Origin: a virus | Reading direction: 5' to 3' (one strand) | Length of the DNA: 31,882 bases | IMG/VR virus record: IMGVR_UViG_3300020421_000087 | Location: 1-31,882 of that record | In this document: one piece after another, positions 16,701-24,600 of the stretch | Layout: each line of letters begins with the position of its first letter | Position numbering within the stretch: the stretch's first letter is position 1 | Notes under the pieces: generated by a model | The model's input: only the letters and a program-made list of their open reading frames with translations | Databases searched by the model: none | What the model was told of the DNA's origin: nothing | Position numbers and translations under genes: made by a program

Positions 16701-19700
16701 CAAGGATCAGGTGTAGGACATACACTAAGATGCTTTATAGACGGTATCAATGACTCATTTGCAGTAAGAGTTGATGGTATTGACATAGGAACTAAGATCG
16801 GTAAGACTGCAGCAACATCACAATTATTATTAGCGATAAATGGATTGATTGCAAACCCTGCTACTTACACATTTGCAAATAACGTTGTAACATTTGTTAC
16901 TCCACCATTATCAGGCAGTAAAGTCCTCGCAATGTATTTTGATCGTTCTGATTACACTAGTTCATTTGTATTAGATCAGATTGGAGATGAGATAAAAACA
17001 TTTGGTGCAATCACAGGTGGTAGTGGGTATAGCGATGGCGTATACACTGCAGTGCCACTTAAGAATAGATTAGGTTCTGGTGTTGGTGCAACTGCTGATA
17101 TTACAGTTACTGGTGGTAAAGTAAGTGGTGTCGTTCTCAATGCAGCTGGTAATGGTTATACAGACAATGATGTATTAGCAATATCTGATCCTCGTGTTGG
17201 AGAACAATTAGTCAAACACTTCATTCCATCAACCGCAACATATGCTCCTGCATCTGGTGAAATGGTATTGACCATAGGTTCTGGACATGGTTTATCAGCA
17301 CCTAGCACACATACACCTACAGGTGCGACATACGATCCTAATACAGGTCTGATGGTGGTAACTATTAACGATCATGGATTTGTAAATGGAGACTTTGTTA
17401 AGTTTGCAGATGGTGCGATTAAATTTAGTTGCACATATTCTGGTGGTGGTAATGACGATTATCCTCGTTCTACAGATTATGCATCAGACAGATGGTTAGA
17501 AGCATTTGATTGCACTACAAATACATTTACAGTTCAAGTTCTTGATACTATTCCTTCTACAAACACTGATCCACATACATTCGTATCTGCAGTAACAAAC
17601 AGCGTTAAGAAGGCAGTATCTACAGTAAGGATTGCTAACGAGTCATTACAGTTCAGTTGTAACTATGGTGGCGGTGGAACTGCATCATATCCACGTCCTA
17701 CAGATCCTATTGGAACTCAAGGCAAGATGAAAGATGTTCCTGTTGAAGCAGTGGCAACCACAACAATTACTGTTAACGCATTGAATGGAACAGCACCTAC
17801 AAACACTGACGCACATACATGGGTAGGACTCTCAGCATACCAGTTCCAACCAACAGATATTGCTTACACACCATCTACAGGTGAGATGGTTCTTACATTG
17901 AATGGTCATCCATTAATTAAAGGTGACAGAATATTCTTTGCTAATAATTCACTAACATTTACATGTGGTTTAGATAATAACCAAACACAGCACACATATC
18001 CTAGAGTTGGAGATCCATCAGAAGGTGCATGGCATACTATTGACGCTGTAACTGCAAATACATTTACTGTCAACGTAGGTGTATCATCTGATACATCAAC
18101 ACATACATTTGTGAGTGCCACTTCTACAGCTGTCACAAGGGCAGTTGTCAGTTACGGTGTTTACAAATACAGCAAAGTTGCAGACGCAGGAAACTTACTT
18201 AGACTTAATCAAAACTTTATTGCTACAACTGCATACGGTAGAATGCAAGCAGCAAACCCATCTTTCTCTGCTGTCTACAAAACCAAATGTGTTCGTGATA
18301 CAAACTTACTAATAGATGCAGTAGCAGACAACGTAGAGTTTGGTGGAAACGATGCAACATACGATGCTGCTAACTTCTATGTTGGAACAGTTCATCTAGG
18401 TGGAGAAGAAGATGAGTCTGTAGAAGTATTCAATCATGCTAGAGATATTTGTCGTCAGGTCATGCGTAACCTAACAGTTACTACAAATGGTGATACTGTT
18501 GGCACACAAATAAAAGATAATACTATTAGTAATGATTCTGGTAGCACATCATACTCCGAGGCATGCTGTGTTGATACTGCATCAACAATATCTACATTGT
18601 GGGCGATTGTAACTCAGGCAGTAGGAACTACAGCGGGTGGTAGTGGAAACTTGAACGGTATTACTAGAACAGCATCAACACAACCATTCTTCCAAGTTGA
18701 TGTCGGTAGCGTAACCTTTGATGGACAAGATGCAGTATTTACTACATTGTCTGGTGGATCTACACAGATATTACCACCAAGTGATAACTTCTTGATATTC
18801 TTGAATAGCACATTACAAATCAAAGGAACAACTGATGCATACACATATACAGGTAGCACACTTACATTTACAGAACCACCTCTAGCTGGTATGGACTTCT
18901 TTGGATTCTACTTTGGTAAATTGACTCAATTAGATCCTATCGAACCATTCTTTGATAGTAAGAAGAAAACATTTACTATGAAAGAGAATACTGAACCATT
19001 CTCTCTAGAAAGTGACAACGCTGCAGTTCAAGCACAAAATAACTTGATTATATTCCTCAATGGTGTGTATCAGGAACCTGGCGTAGCATATAACCTAACA
19101 GGATCTATCATAGAGTTTAGTGAGGCACCTAGAGCAGGATCTGATTGTATCCTATTCATCTATACAGGTAGTGCAGCAGATATTCTAGTAAGTAACACAT
19201 ACAACGCTATTGATCCAGAAGACAGAGTTAAGATTTCTAGTGAAGGTTCTGATCGTCTTGTCGCAGCTGTCTCAAGTTCGACTACTATTGATAGTTACGA
19301 ATATACAGGTTTGAAACCAACTGTTGCTGAGTTTTCTGCAACTGTAACTGGAGGACAGGTAACACAAGTCAATATTACTAATCAGGGTTCTAACTATGAG
19401 GTTCCACCTATTCTAATATTCCAAGGTGGTGGTGGAGAAGGTGCGTCTGCTGAGACTACAATTGAGACTGGAAGTGGTAGAGTTTTATCAGTCATAAATC
19501 TAAAGGGTGGTGCAGGATATACTAGTGCTCCTACTGTATTAGTTGTTCATCCTCTAGATCTAGAAAGAAAACAAAGAAATAGAATCATATCTAATTCATT
19601 GTCATTAGGAACATCTTACCTATCATCTACATTATCACAAGCGGGAACTACTATTAACTTGAAGAATGTATACTTTAATTCTTCTGAGAAGAATGGTTTC

Positions 19701-20102
19701 CCTGACGAAGGTGAAGTATTGATACCATTCTACAATACATCTGTTACTCCACCAGTATGGACATGTGAAAGAATATTGTATGGATCTAAGGATGTAAGTG
19801 GTAATACACTAACAGTTGCAACAGGTGGTAGAGGTGCCGAAGGAACAACTGCTGCAGAGCATCCAGTCCTTACAGGAACTTATACTTCTAGCGGACTTTC
19901 ATGCACAGTCACTACCTCTAGTAATCATAATTTAGTTACTGGTCAAAGATTCTATCTAGAATTTACTAGTGGCACTGGATTTGACGGAACATATATTGTT
20001 ACCGTAACAGGAGCAACAACATTTACAGTTGAATTCCCATTCTCACGAACAACAAGTGGAAACGTTAGTCTCCTCCCAGAAGTTCGTCTAAGATCATTAT
20101 AA
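7731..20102 (+). CDS. Giant virion structural protein, YHYH-type, 4123 residues
   Basis: A single open frame of 12.4 kb between gp6 and gp8, the place of T4 gp7. The N-terminus (about 30-240: FIREEYPTFIDFVKEYY, then FKEQFLNTFP, then IKDFYSSKGTSRSF) resembles a baseplate-attachment domain common in marine T4-like phages. Then come G-S-G-Y beta repeats (about 20 in all), two W/TAY..G modules (679-729, 1335-1390), a YHYH domain (about 985-1105, GWAYDGHPIYGPYGY near 1015), a cupredoxin-like domain (about 1630-1775; His1697, Cys1760, His1763, Met1766), a helical Cys-containing module (2793-2939) repeated at 3487-3637, and tandem TGxMVLT modules (3167-3472). No signal peptide is seen. It is probably a wedge-attached adhesin or peripheral baseplate protein. 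Equivalence to gp7 is inferred from position. Confidence 0.85.
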   Translation: MTNSSWRVGSWTTPTTTVTQPPVPSEVSPESRSKISTHIRGQFPSFIREEYPTFIDFVKEYYKSQELKGYCIDIIQNWSDYYNIDNYGDLVTTTKLISATSADSTTIDVESTRDFPSEGLLLIDDEIIYYQSKGSTLFQDCGRGFNAVKAVGLKADYKFEFTTAATHTQGTEVVNLNNIFPIYMLGKFKEQFLNTFPKNFAPNVTESTVIKRIKDFYSSKGTSRSFQFVLRALFGVDSEVSYPRERIFKPSDAFYTSREIIRAVPLKGNPIELVGEVLYQDADPNDPNIGFARIYVKGVVEVFTSTGTIYEIDVDTNNSVGTFVTPYKTMLAEDLGANLTDTTVTVDSTLGWPETNGKFRIKDEIISYTDKTVTQFLGCSRARDNTVNIAHDAGQDVIAAFKIYGSSNVDSSEIQLKIFGGTRGVILNTGGRYYLPDSKVTTPLAPGFDSIDPIWDSFVYNVRRALRGVSATLGTPLANGSVRCTVVTKEKHRLVRDDSVRILNAPEDIYNNSHTVVGIVDDFTFEFIFSSSPAQGISGIEFFIAREFAFGKSDDTSINIAIKDTTGDVQNTYQSDSNAIVASTGIPTHKIGPFAANDLDPGNQRYLKRIPLKPSIKSQKTSTPVGQVGIGANGVPLFSFKSNNTKKFGGVKSIEKIIGGSGYDITNPPTVEFEPEYKLDTTYASGLRVTYNGNRYRSLNPGKSSPTVYPIHTLGVVTVGTIDWEYEGASAEASVIITGSVTSINVTSGGSGYTTQPIVSIVGGGATSGNQAFATAQITEGSVTGITIVNGGAGYTSVPTVSISGGGGSGATASAVCRGPVDTITIDNAGSQYTYEPTINLISGSGAVAYPSILNGKIESIIVTFGGSGYFGPPDVIITGDGVGATAFATVDLSSNIVTGITVSSKGVGYTAGSTRIDIVYPGSGARFQTRLTELSVNEAATGNELGSNTFVSPKTTDVYGGATFQGENYLIFNGEYGYLYNPKQLRFLLKDSIGLDNNGALQELPPTVHSPIIGWAYDGHPIYGPYGYEDPENTAPFNSYKRIRSSYRVKTSRASILSGLSDPLGTYLEDYEYVEGLGDLDRYNGRYCVTPEYPNGVYAYFTTITGTTGYPAFPYFVGSEFYGEADEVNWNGNGLQRNFNEDAIRYRAPFVGVDNITAKRKQLDDKIDFFLAMEDSTTLIVMETGETLTYIEDGIGYFSYYPFVRGGSADSLIVSSTNKFSSAGVNQYLVEGGGKEYKVNDRLQFDNTGTGGDGVSAIVSQIEGTTVNSVARFVGTYNDQFVAIVTTANSHLLQVGDRVDIKVTDNAATRTLTSKVINSNYHFKYFDLQSMKLLDAWAGTTAYVEGDLVHVANRVYVAASTGTSGASSPTHTTGTAGDGVLDWTYLRVRTDGNLFQDGWSSITGGSGYTNGTYINVPITTNGDGLLGKATIVVGSGAVQAVTITEFGYGYDIGDTISADDINIGNGGGSGFTITLTQVQREVQCHVSGINSHQLSAGDIVNISGVSPTSYNKTNYVVVRSETARKFTVKRNFAATSAANVTTGNSGNPADIYVKEPNLSVINGHSYIFDTSDASNSGQVLSFTLDPANTDIFTYKNIIEESRDPITNEQNSLTVKIVDLPGIFYYHDIKHTITAPNTFTVVVQNKTADHPLFGQGSGKGYWMTGDKYGSLAQSPSLTMSRGVTYTFLQNDSSNTTHAIYFSESEDAYGGTNRYEKGVVYRINGDVVSWDDYNANFGTAVSRSVEITPTVDSPNNLHYVCQNHAYMGNVISIKSDVSNSRYFSIINDPILGDQTVIAVSSTTEFSYSMAVAPEAGYGVGVSYDTSSIYPTGGVATITIGDSGRNYQSLPKLSGSSRSGSGATAVATISGGLSNVSISNNGSGYNQADLPTCVVTMPDFVDLTLENILGNFIKDEIIIGKEVQDNSTARGKVISWNPITSVLRIQPLRNTRVGAGQKGYIMFNAGKSYSINPSQIDAVGYADQFFFGAHDAKTGDPVKYVSAQTNPVSNLTVGQTYYIINIGDSDRVKLAETPQLAEVGTAITVTNSGTGTQEFKILSRVYTGGNSVAIINTISGTQSTVAAAVSGAGQVSSVTVTQAGTNYRNAPTVLFDDPYYGIIATVSIKTQSATNYGASQTYTGIQQKSIAGTSATGAEFTVATNGAGTVETVTVTNGGTAYNIADDITISGADLGGSDGADDLVIEPVTMTFNDVVQTKTLLDAAIDTITVTNSGSGYLSAPTISAQGGNGINSSLNALISNQGVSLINIEAGGQQYQSPPIINIEQKSGTGASILLKSSDMGEILKIGGENITFNYSHDRTLKPKLNTTYNLQLVRTQVIDYLEVVNGGANFVSQPEIILDGGQGSLFELEPIIQNEIIQAVEVNNSGRGFTSAPTVKAKVSHTFVALNSSSTINFPYNAKIPSGTKVTLVESSGTLPEPLVVGTTYFAVAATTANGLATNQIKLATSLANANTETTISFTSPPLGDPLTGQTYFLLETTDLGDNIIAYMKPATFSIGERIYQGASNTSFTAFGFIKNWDASGRVVSVELIEGDFVVGEPVFGEESGAFGQIHAFDRADAEFIVSPISTSSANWEKTTGFLDLNEQRVYDSNRFQEFSYNISSSININSWKNPLKFAAHPAGFKVVGTQVLLSSVKKEFRPRSTSNLNPSSQFDWWSPNTNTLGTTFNGTTFITPKPSAKNTGKLSKISNFALSKPDYTALVPTEVSIYGKQLLDVQKILSCISYKIDDISDRTLTFDGSSTTIVDSVNDRITITNHGLLTGQQVTYFSGGDRFLDARDLIVNNIDYIVEETIGFLNALYPSLTYDQAKCARDTRLVIAAWTNDLKYGGNYFSVDAAQQYTDGTGIQHVAGEEAETIYAFNKARDLCLLAVTNDLPVGTYTDIVPQTDLSITNDSGGCADVKSAITIFAGIVTGAIADPTAALPTINAGNYPNNRAGTPIGGLTNASKYFVKVVDANTIELALTDGATSIDLTSQGSGVGHTLRCFIDGINDSFAVRVDGIDIGTKIGKTAATSQLLLAINGLIANPATYTFANNVVTFVTPPLSGSKVLAMYFDRSDYTSSFVLDQIGDEIKTFGAITGGSGYSDGVYTAVPLKNRLGSGVGATADITVTGGKVSGVVLNAAGNGYTDNDVLAISDPRVGEQLVKHFIPSTATYAPASGEMVLTIGSGHGLSAPSTHTPTGATYDPNTGLMVVTINDHGFVNGDFVKFADGAIKFSCTYSGGGNDDYPRSTDYASDRWLEAFDCTTNTFTVQVLDTIPSTNTDPHTFVSAVTNSVKKAVSTVRIANESLQFSCNYGGGGTASYPRPTDPIGTQGKMKDVPVEAVATTTITVNALNGTAPTNTDAHTWVGLSAYQFQPTDIAYTPSTGEMVLTLNGHPLIKGDRIFFANNSLTFTCGLDNNQTQHTYPRVGDPSEGAWHTIDAVTANTFTVNVGVSSDTSTHTFVSATSTAVTRAVVSYGVYKYSKVADAGNLLRLNQNFIATTAYGRMQAANPSFSAVYKTKCVRDTNLLIDAVADNVEFGGNDATYDAANFYVGTVHLGGEEDESVEVFNHARDICRQVMRNLTVTTNGDTVGTQIKDNTISNDSGSTSYSEACCVDTASTISTLWAIVTQAVGTTAGGSGNLNGITRTASTQPFFQVDVGSVTFDGQDAVFTTLSGGSTQILPPSDNFLIFLNSTLQIKGTTDAYTYTGSTLTFTEPPLAGMDFFGFYFGKLTQLDPIEPFFDSKKKTFTMKENTEPFSLESDNAAVQAQNNLIIFLNGVYQEPGVAYNLTGSIIEFSEAPRAGSDCILFIYTGSAADILVSNTYNAIDPEDRVKISSEGSDRLVAAVSSSTTIDSYEYTGLKPTVAEFSATVTGGQVTQVNITNQGSNYEVPPILIFQGGGGEGASAETTIETGSGRVLSVINLKGGAGYTSAPTVLVVHPLDLERKQRNRIISNSLSLGTSYLSSTLSQAGTTINLKNVYFNSSEKNGFPDEGEVLIPFYNTSVTPPVWTCERILYGSKDVSGNTLTVATGGRGAEGTTAAEHPVLTGTYTSSGLSCTVTTSSNHNLVTGQRFYLEFTSGTGFDGTYIVTVTGATTFTVEFPFSRTTSGNVSLLPEVRLRSL
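16093..16545 (+). repeat. Helical Cys module, copy 1, inside the giant gene
   Basis: Residues about 2788-2939 hold the pattern P.......K-C-A-R-D-T-R-L-V-I-A-A, then YGGN, AA..Y, GEEAETIYAFNKARDLC and a SITNDSGGCADVKSAI ending. The same order of elements occurs again at 18188-18640, so this is an internal duplication at protein level, diverged in DNA. Confidence 0.7.
17229..18145 (+). repeat. Tandem TGxMVLT beta modules inside the giant gene
   Basis: Residues about 3167-3472 contain three units starting Y-x-P-x-T/S-G-x-M-V-x-T (ATYAPASGEMVLTI, ATYDPNTGLMVVTI, IAYTPSTGEMVLTL) and three units with F-x-C ... YPR ... T-x-T-V-x-V ... THTFV. The units are about 85-95 residues long and clearly related. 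Confidence 0.65.
18188..18640 (+). repeat. Helical Cys module, copy 2, inside the giant gene
   Basis: Residues about 3487-3637 repeat the module at 16093-16545: NFIATTAYGRM, then KCVRDTNLLIDAVADN, FGGN, GGEEDESVEVFNHARDIC, ISNDSGSTSYSEACCVDT and a closing IVTQAV helix (IVTGAI in copy 1). The CxRDT and ARDxC cysteines are conserved between the copies. Confidence 0.7.
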
Positions 20103-20105
20103 ATA
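20098..20105 (+). promoter_or_regulatory. T4-type late promoter TATAAATA for gp8
   Basis: A perfect TATAAATA centred on the stop codon (20100-20102) of the giant gene, 21 bases before the gp8 ATG. ATATTGCG follows at 20119-20126, directly against the start codon. Confidence 0.75.
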
Positions 20106-20126
20106 ACCAATAAAGCTTATATTGCG

Positions 20127-21641
20127 ATGGCATTAGTTACAGACAATTTTAGAATATACGCTGCGGAAAGCTTTAGAGATACCTTGCAGACCTCAAATAA
20201 GGTTTATATGTTTGTAGGTAGAGCAAAGACTTGGGGTAGCACAGATGTGCCACCTACAGGGGAACCTCTTGATAGTTTCGAGTATGCGAGAACTTCTTAC
20301 GGTGACTCTGTTGCTTTTAAGCGTGTTGACATATCCGATACTGCTCTGGTAATACCTAGAGTTGATTGGATAGATCCTACAAAAACCACTGGTGGCGTAG
20401 GAAGAACATATTCGATGTATAAACCTGATTATGCACCGACAAAAACTACTGCAAACGGTTCTTCTAGACTGTATGACAGTAACTTCTATGTTATGAACTC
20501 AGACTTCAATGTCTACAAGTGTCTTTATAATGGTGAAAGTCCTGACTTCCCAAGAGGACGCCCCTCATTGGTAGAACCAACAGGAACTTCAACAACTATT
20601 ATTGAAACATCAGATTCACCTGGCGTATACTCTTATCGTTGGAAGTATCTTTACACTATTGACGCTGACAACATTCTAAAGTTTGTTACCTCAGAATTTA
20701 TTCCTGTTTTATCAAACTCACTTGTAAAATCTGCAGCAAATGCAGGATCTGTGGATAGTGTTGTTATTGAGAATGCAGGATCTGGTTATAACAACGGAAC
20801 ATTTACTAATGTCCCTATTCGTGGTGATTACAATATTAATGGTGGAACCCAAGCATTATGCACAGTCATTGTGGTATCTGGTTCTGTATCTTCCGTGACA
20901 ATTACACAAGCAGGATCTGGATATAGTTTTGCATCTATTGATGTAAGTCTTATTCCTAATATTGGTAGTGGACAAAATGCTAGTCTTGATGTTGTATTAC
21001 CTCCTAACGGTGGTCATGGAAATGACTCTGTAAGAGAACTAGGTGCTTATCGTCTTATGTTTGCTAGTAAACTAGAAACTACTAGTGCGTTCATTGATTT
21101 CCCAAATGATTTAACATATAGAAGAGTTGGTCTTGTATTGAATCCTACTGATTACAACACTACAACAGTTTGTAGTCAAAATACTAGATCTGCTGTTAAA
21201 GCATTGATATTCCCACAGTCAGGTGCAGGAACACCTAGTGGAACATTCGTAGCTGGTGAGACTATCACTCAAGCATCTACAAATGCAAAAGGATTGGTTG
21301 TATCATATGATACATCAACAAAAGTCTTGAAGTATTATCAAGATCAAACAGATGGAACTGTAAATGGTGACGTAGTTGCTTTCTCTGGTTCTAATCAAAT
21401 TACAGGATCTGCAAGTTCTTATACTGCAACTCCAGATTCAACCTTTGGAACATCTTCTGTTCCTCTAACACAGATAACAATTGGTGTATCTGTTTTTGAG
21501 TTAGGTTTATCATTTGTTGGAGGTTATGCCAACGAAGAAATTGAATTAAACTCAGGTGAAATATTATACCTAGATAATAGGATCCCGATCACTCGTTCGG
21601 TAGACCAAAACGAAGAGCTAAAAGTAGTAATTGAATTCTAA
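20127..21641 (+). CDS. 8: Baseplate wedge subunit gp8
   Basis: gp8 is a wedge protein at the outer part of the T4 baseplate. Landmarks shared with T4 gp8 are the N-terminal FRDTL (16-20), VYMFVGRAKTW (26-36), VIPRVDW (75-81), VYKCLYN (129-135) and YRWKYLYTID (170-179) followed by FIPV (191-194). The protein is 504 residues against 334 in T4. Much of the extra length is an insertion at about 208-290 carrying two G-S-G-Y repeats of the kind found in the giant neighbour. It directly follows a late promoter and abuts the next gene without a gap. No Shine-Dalgarno is seen. Confidence 0.88.
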   Translation: MALVTDNFRIYAAESFRDTLQTSNKVYMFVGRAKTWGSTDVPPTGEPLDSFEYARTSYGDSVAFKRVDISDTALVIPRVDWIDPTKTTGGVGRTYSMYKPDYAPTKTTANGSSRLYDSNFYVMNSDFNVYKCLYNGESPDFPRGRPSLVEPTGTSTTIIETSDSPGVYSYRWKYLYTIDADNILKFVTSEFIPVLSNSLVKSAANAGSVDSVVIENAGSGYNNGTFTNVPIRGDYNINGGTQALCTVIVVSGSVSSVTITQAGSGYSFASIDVSLIPNIGSGQNASLDVVLPPNGGHGNDSVRELGAYRLMFASKLETTSAFIDFPNDLTYRRVGLVLNPTDYNTTTVCSQNTRSAVKALIFPQSGAGTPSGTFVAGETITQASTNAKGLVVSYDTSTKVLKYYQDQTDGTVNGDVVAFSGSNQITGSASSYTATPDSTFGTSSVPLTQITIGVSVFELGLSFVGGYANEEIELNSGEILYLDNRIPITRSVDQNEELKVVIEF

Positions 21642-24600
21642 ATGGCACAGAATACAAACCTAAACATAGCTCCTTACTTCGATGATTTCGACAAAAGCAA
21701 GGGGTTTTTAAAGGTTCTCTTTAAGCCTGGCTTCCCAGTCCAAGCAAGAGAACTTACAACGTTGCAAACTTTGTTGCAAGATCAGATAGACACGTTTGGT
21801 CAAGGCGTATACAAAGAAGGTTCTATGGTGGTGCCTGGTGGTATTACGTTGAATAAGAGTGTGCCATGTATCTTAATTCAAAATAATTACCTCAACCTAG
21901 ACGTAGAAAATTATAGAACATCATTAGATGGACAGATTATTAAAGGATCTACATCTGGTGTTCGTGCACGTATTCTATTTTCTGTCAGTGCGACAACTTC
22001 TACAAGAAGTAACATAACATTCTATCTTAATTACTTACAAAAAGCAGAAGACAATACAACTAATACATTTACAGCTGGAGAAACATTTACTTGCGAAAGC
22101 GATATAACATATGCATCTACTACTATTGCAGCTGGAACGCCATTAGCACAGTTACTTAACTCATCTGCCACATCTACTGGATCTACTGCTAGTATTGGTG
22201 CAGGAATATTCTTCTCTAGAGGTTATTTCGTTAATGTTGCAGAACAAACAATTATATTAGATCAGTATGGGATTGATCCATCATATAAGGTAGGATTAAA
22301 AGTAGAAGAAAGAATCGTAACTGCTGATGAGGACGCAAGTTTATATGACAATGCTATAGGAAGCACAAACTTCTCAGCACCTGGTGCAGATAGGTTTAAA
22401 ATTACACTAACATTAGTTAAGAAGTTATTAACAGCACCTAACTCTGCTGACTTTATAGAGTTACTTAGAACTAATACTGGTAAGATTGAGAAAAAGGTAG
22501 AACGTAGTGATCTAGGTTTTATCAATGATGTATTAGCAACTAGAACAAAAGAAGAATCTGGTAACTACTATGTTAAAAAATTCAAGGTAGATGCGAAAGA
22601 AAACTTAGATGATGGATTTAACGGTGGTGTATATCAATCTACAGAAACGACACAAGATGGTAACACACCATCAGAAGACAAGGTAGCGATACAATTATCT
22701 TCAGGATGTGCTTATGTTCAGGGTTATAGAACAGAAAGGTTATCATCAACATACAAAGATATAGAGAAACCAAGATCATTTGACACAGAGATGAACAAAA
22801 CAGTCACCTCTGACTTTGGTAACTCTGTTTTAATGACAAATATTTACGAGGCACCTCGTTTATATGAAACTATTACATTTAGAGATCAAGCAACAGCAAC
22901 ACCTGGCTCAGCAGCGGGTGATGCAATTGCAACTGCAAGAGTTGCTAACTTTTCTTATGTTGAAGGATCTTTAACACCTGGCAATGCATCTACAGTATAT
23001 CGTGCAAATCTTATTGACGTAGATTTCATACAAAAACTTACCATGACAGGTAGTGTTAGTGGATCTCCTGCTACAGGTGACCGTATGATAGGTCAAACCA
23101 GTGGTGCAGTAGCATATGAAGTGTCAGATAGTGGTAATGATTTGCTTGTCAATGGTGTAAATGGAACATTCGTAGCTGGCGAGGTTGTCAAGGATGCAGT
23201 TGGAGCTACTATAGGAACTATATCTAGTATCAAAAGATACAACATGGCAGACGTCAAACAGTATTCTTTCAATACTGGTGGTGGAACTGCTGATTCAGTA
23301 TTAGATGTTAAGGTTATATTACCTGGCTCAGGTCCTATTTTATCAGGTCACTCTGCAGGATCTGCAACTATTACTTCTACGTTGTCTAACTTTGCGTCTC
23401 AATTGATAATAGGAGACATTGTAGAGTTCTCAAATAACGGTGCATCTCATAGAGCAAGAGTTACCGCTGTTACTGATAACTTTAATTTCAATGTAACTCG
23501 TCTAGGATCTACTACATTAGCTAATGGTGCATTGACTAGTGGTATTATAAGGACACGTCCAGAGATAAAAGATGCAGAGAAGAAGCAACTTCTTACACCT
23601 CTTGGATATGCAGCAGTAAAAAATACAAATAATAACAACACAGTCAACCCATCAGGACGTTTTAGAACAACTGTATCTGGTATAAGTGTTAGTGCGGGTA
23701 ATGCAACTGCTACTGCAGGAGCAGGACTAAAGTGGATCAATGGGTCAGATAATGATGACTTTATTGCAATCGTAACTGCAGGATCAGATGCGGGTAAAAT
23801 CTATTCATCTGGTAATGGATTTACTCTTAACGGTTCTAGTGCAAACGTAGATGCTTTATCACTAACAGGCATGTCCAATGCAACATCAATTGATGTTATT
23901 GGAACAGTTTCTAGTGCAGATAGATCTGGTAAGGCAAAAACTACAGAGAGAATGAAGGTTCTTAAGGTAGCTGGTTCTACAGGTAGTTCAAATGGATTAT
24001 CACAAGTTAATGATGGTCATGGAACTAGAGTAGAAGATGATCTTATATCTCTTGGTTGTGCTGACGTATTTAAAATTAAGGCAGTATTTGAATCTACAAA
24101 TGCAAGTGATCCTGTCATTCCACACTTCCAGTATACAAACTTACTAGGAACACTAGCAATAGATGACGTTATACAAGGAGATGCTTCTGGTTCAAGAGCA
24201 AGAATTGTATCTACTACAGGAAATGAGATATACTTTATTCCAATAGAAGATGATAAGTTTACAGATGGTGAGACTATTACAGCACCAAATGCTACACTTA
24301 AGATTCAATCAAATGGTATTGACTTAGGTTCTGCAAATGTTACAGATAACTTTGATCTTGATAATGGTCAAAGAGATCAGTTCTATGATTATTCTAGATT
24401 AGTAAGGAAAGCTGGAGTTGCAGCACCAACACATAAACTATTGATTATATTCGATAGATTCTTTACATCTAATGGTGTTAATCCATATACTGTTGACTCA
24501 TATGCAGCATCAGATTACAAAATTATTCCATCATACGAAGGAACTCAACTTAGAGATGTTATTGATTTCCGTCCAATAGTTCCACAGGCACTATCAGGTA

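Noticed and set aside
9700-19550. Tandem DNA repeats or CRISPR-like array in the giant gene
   Set aside because: The similarity is at protein level with variable spacing and diverged codons; there are no identical DNA repeats with spacers.
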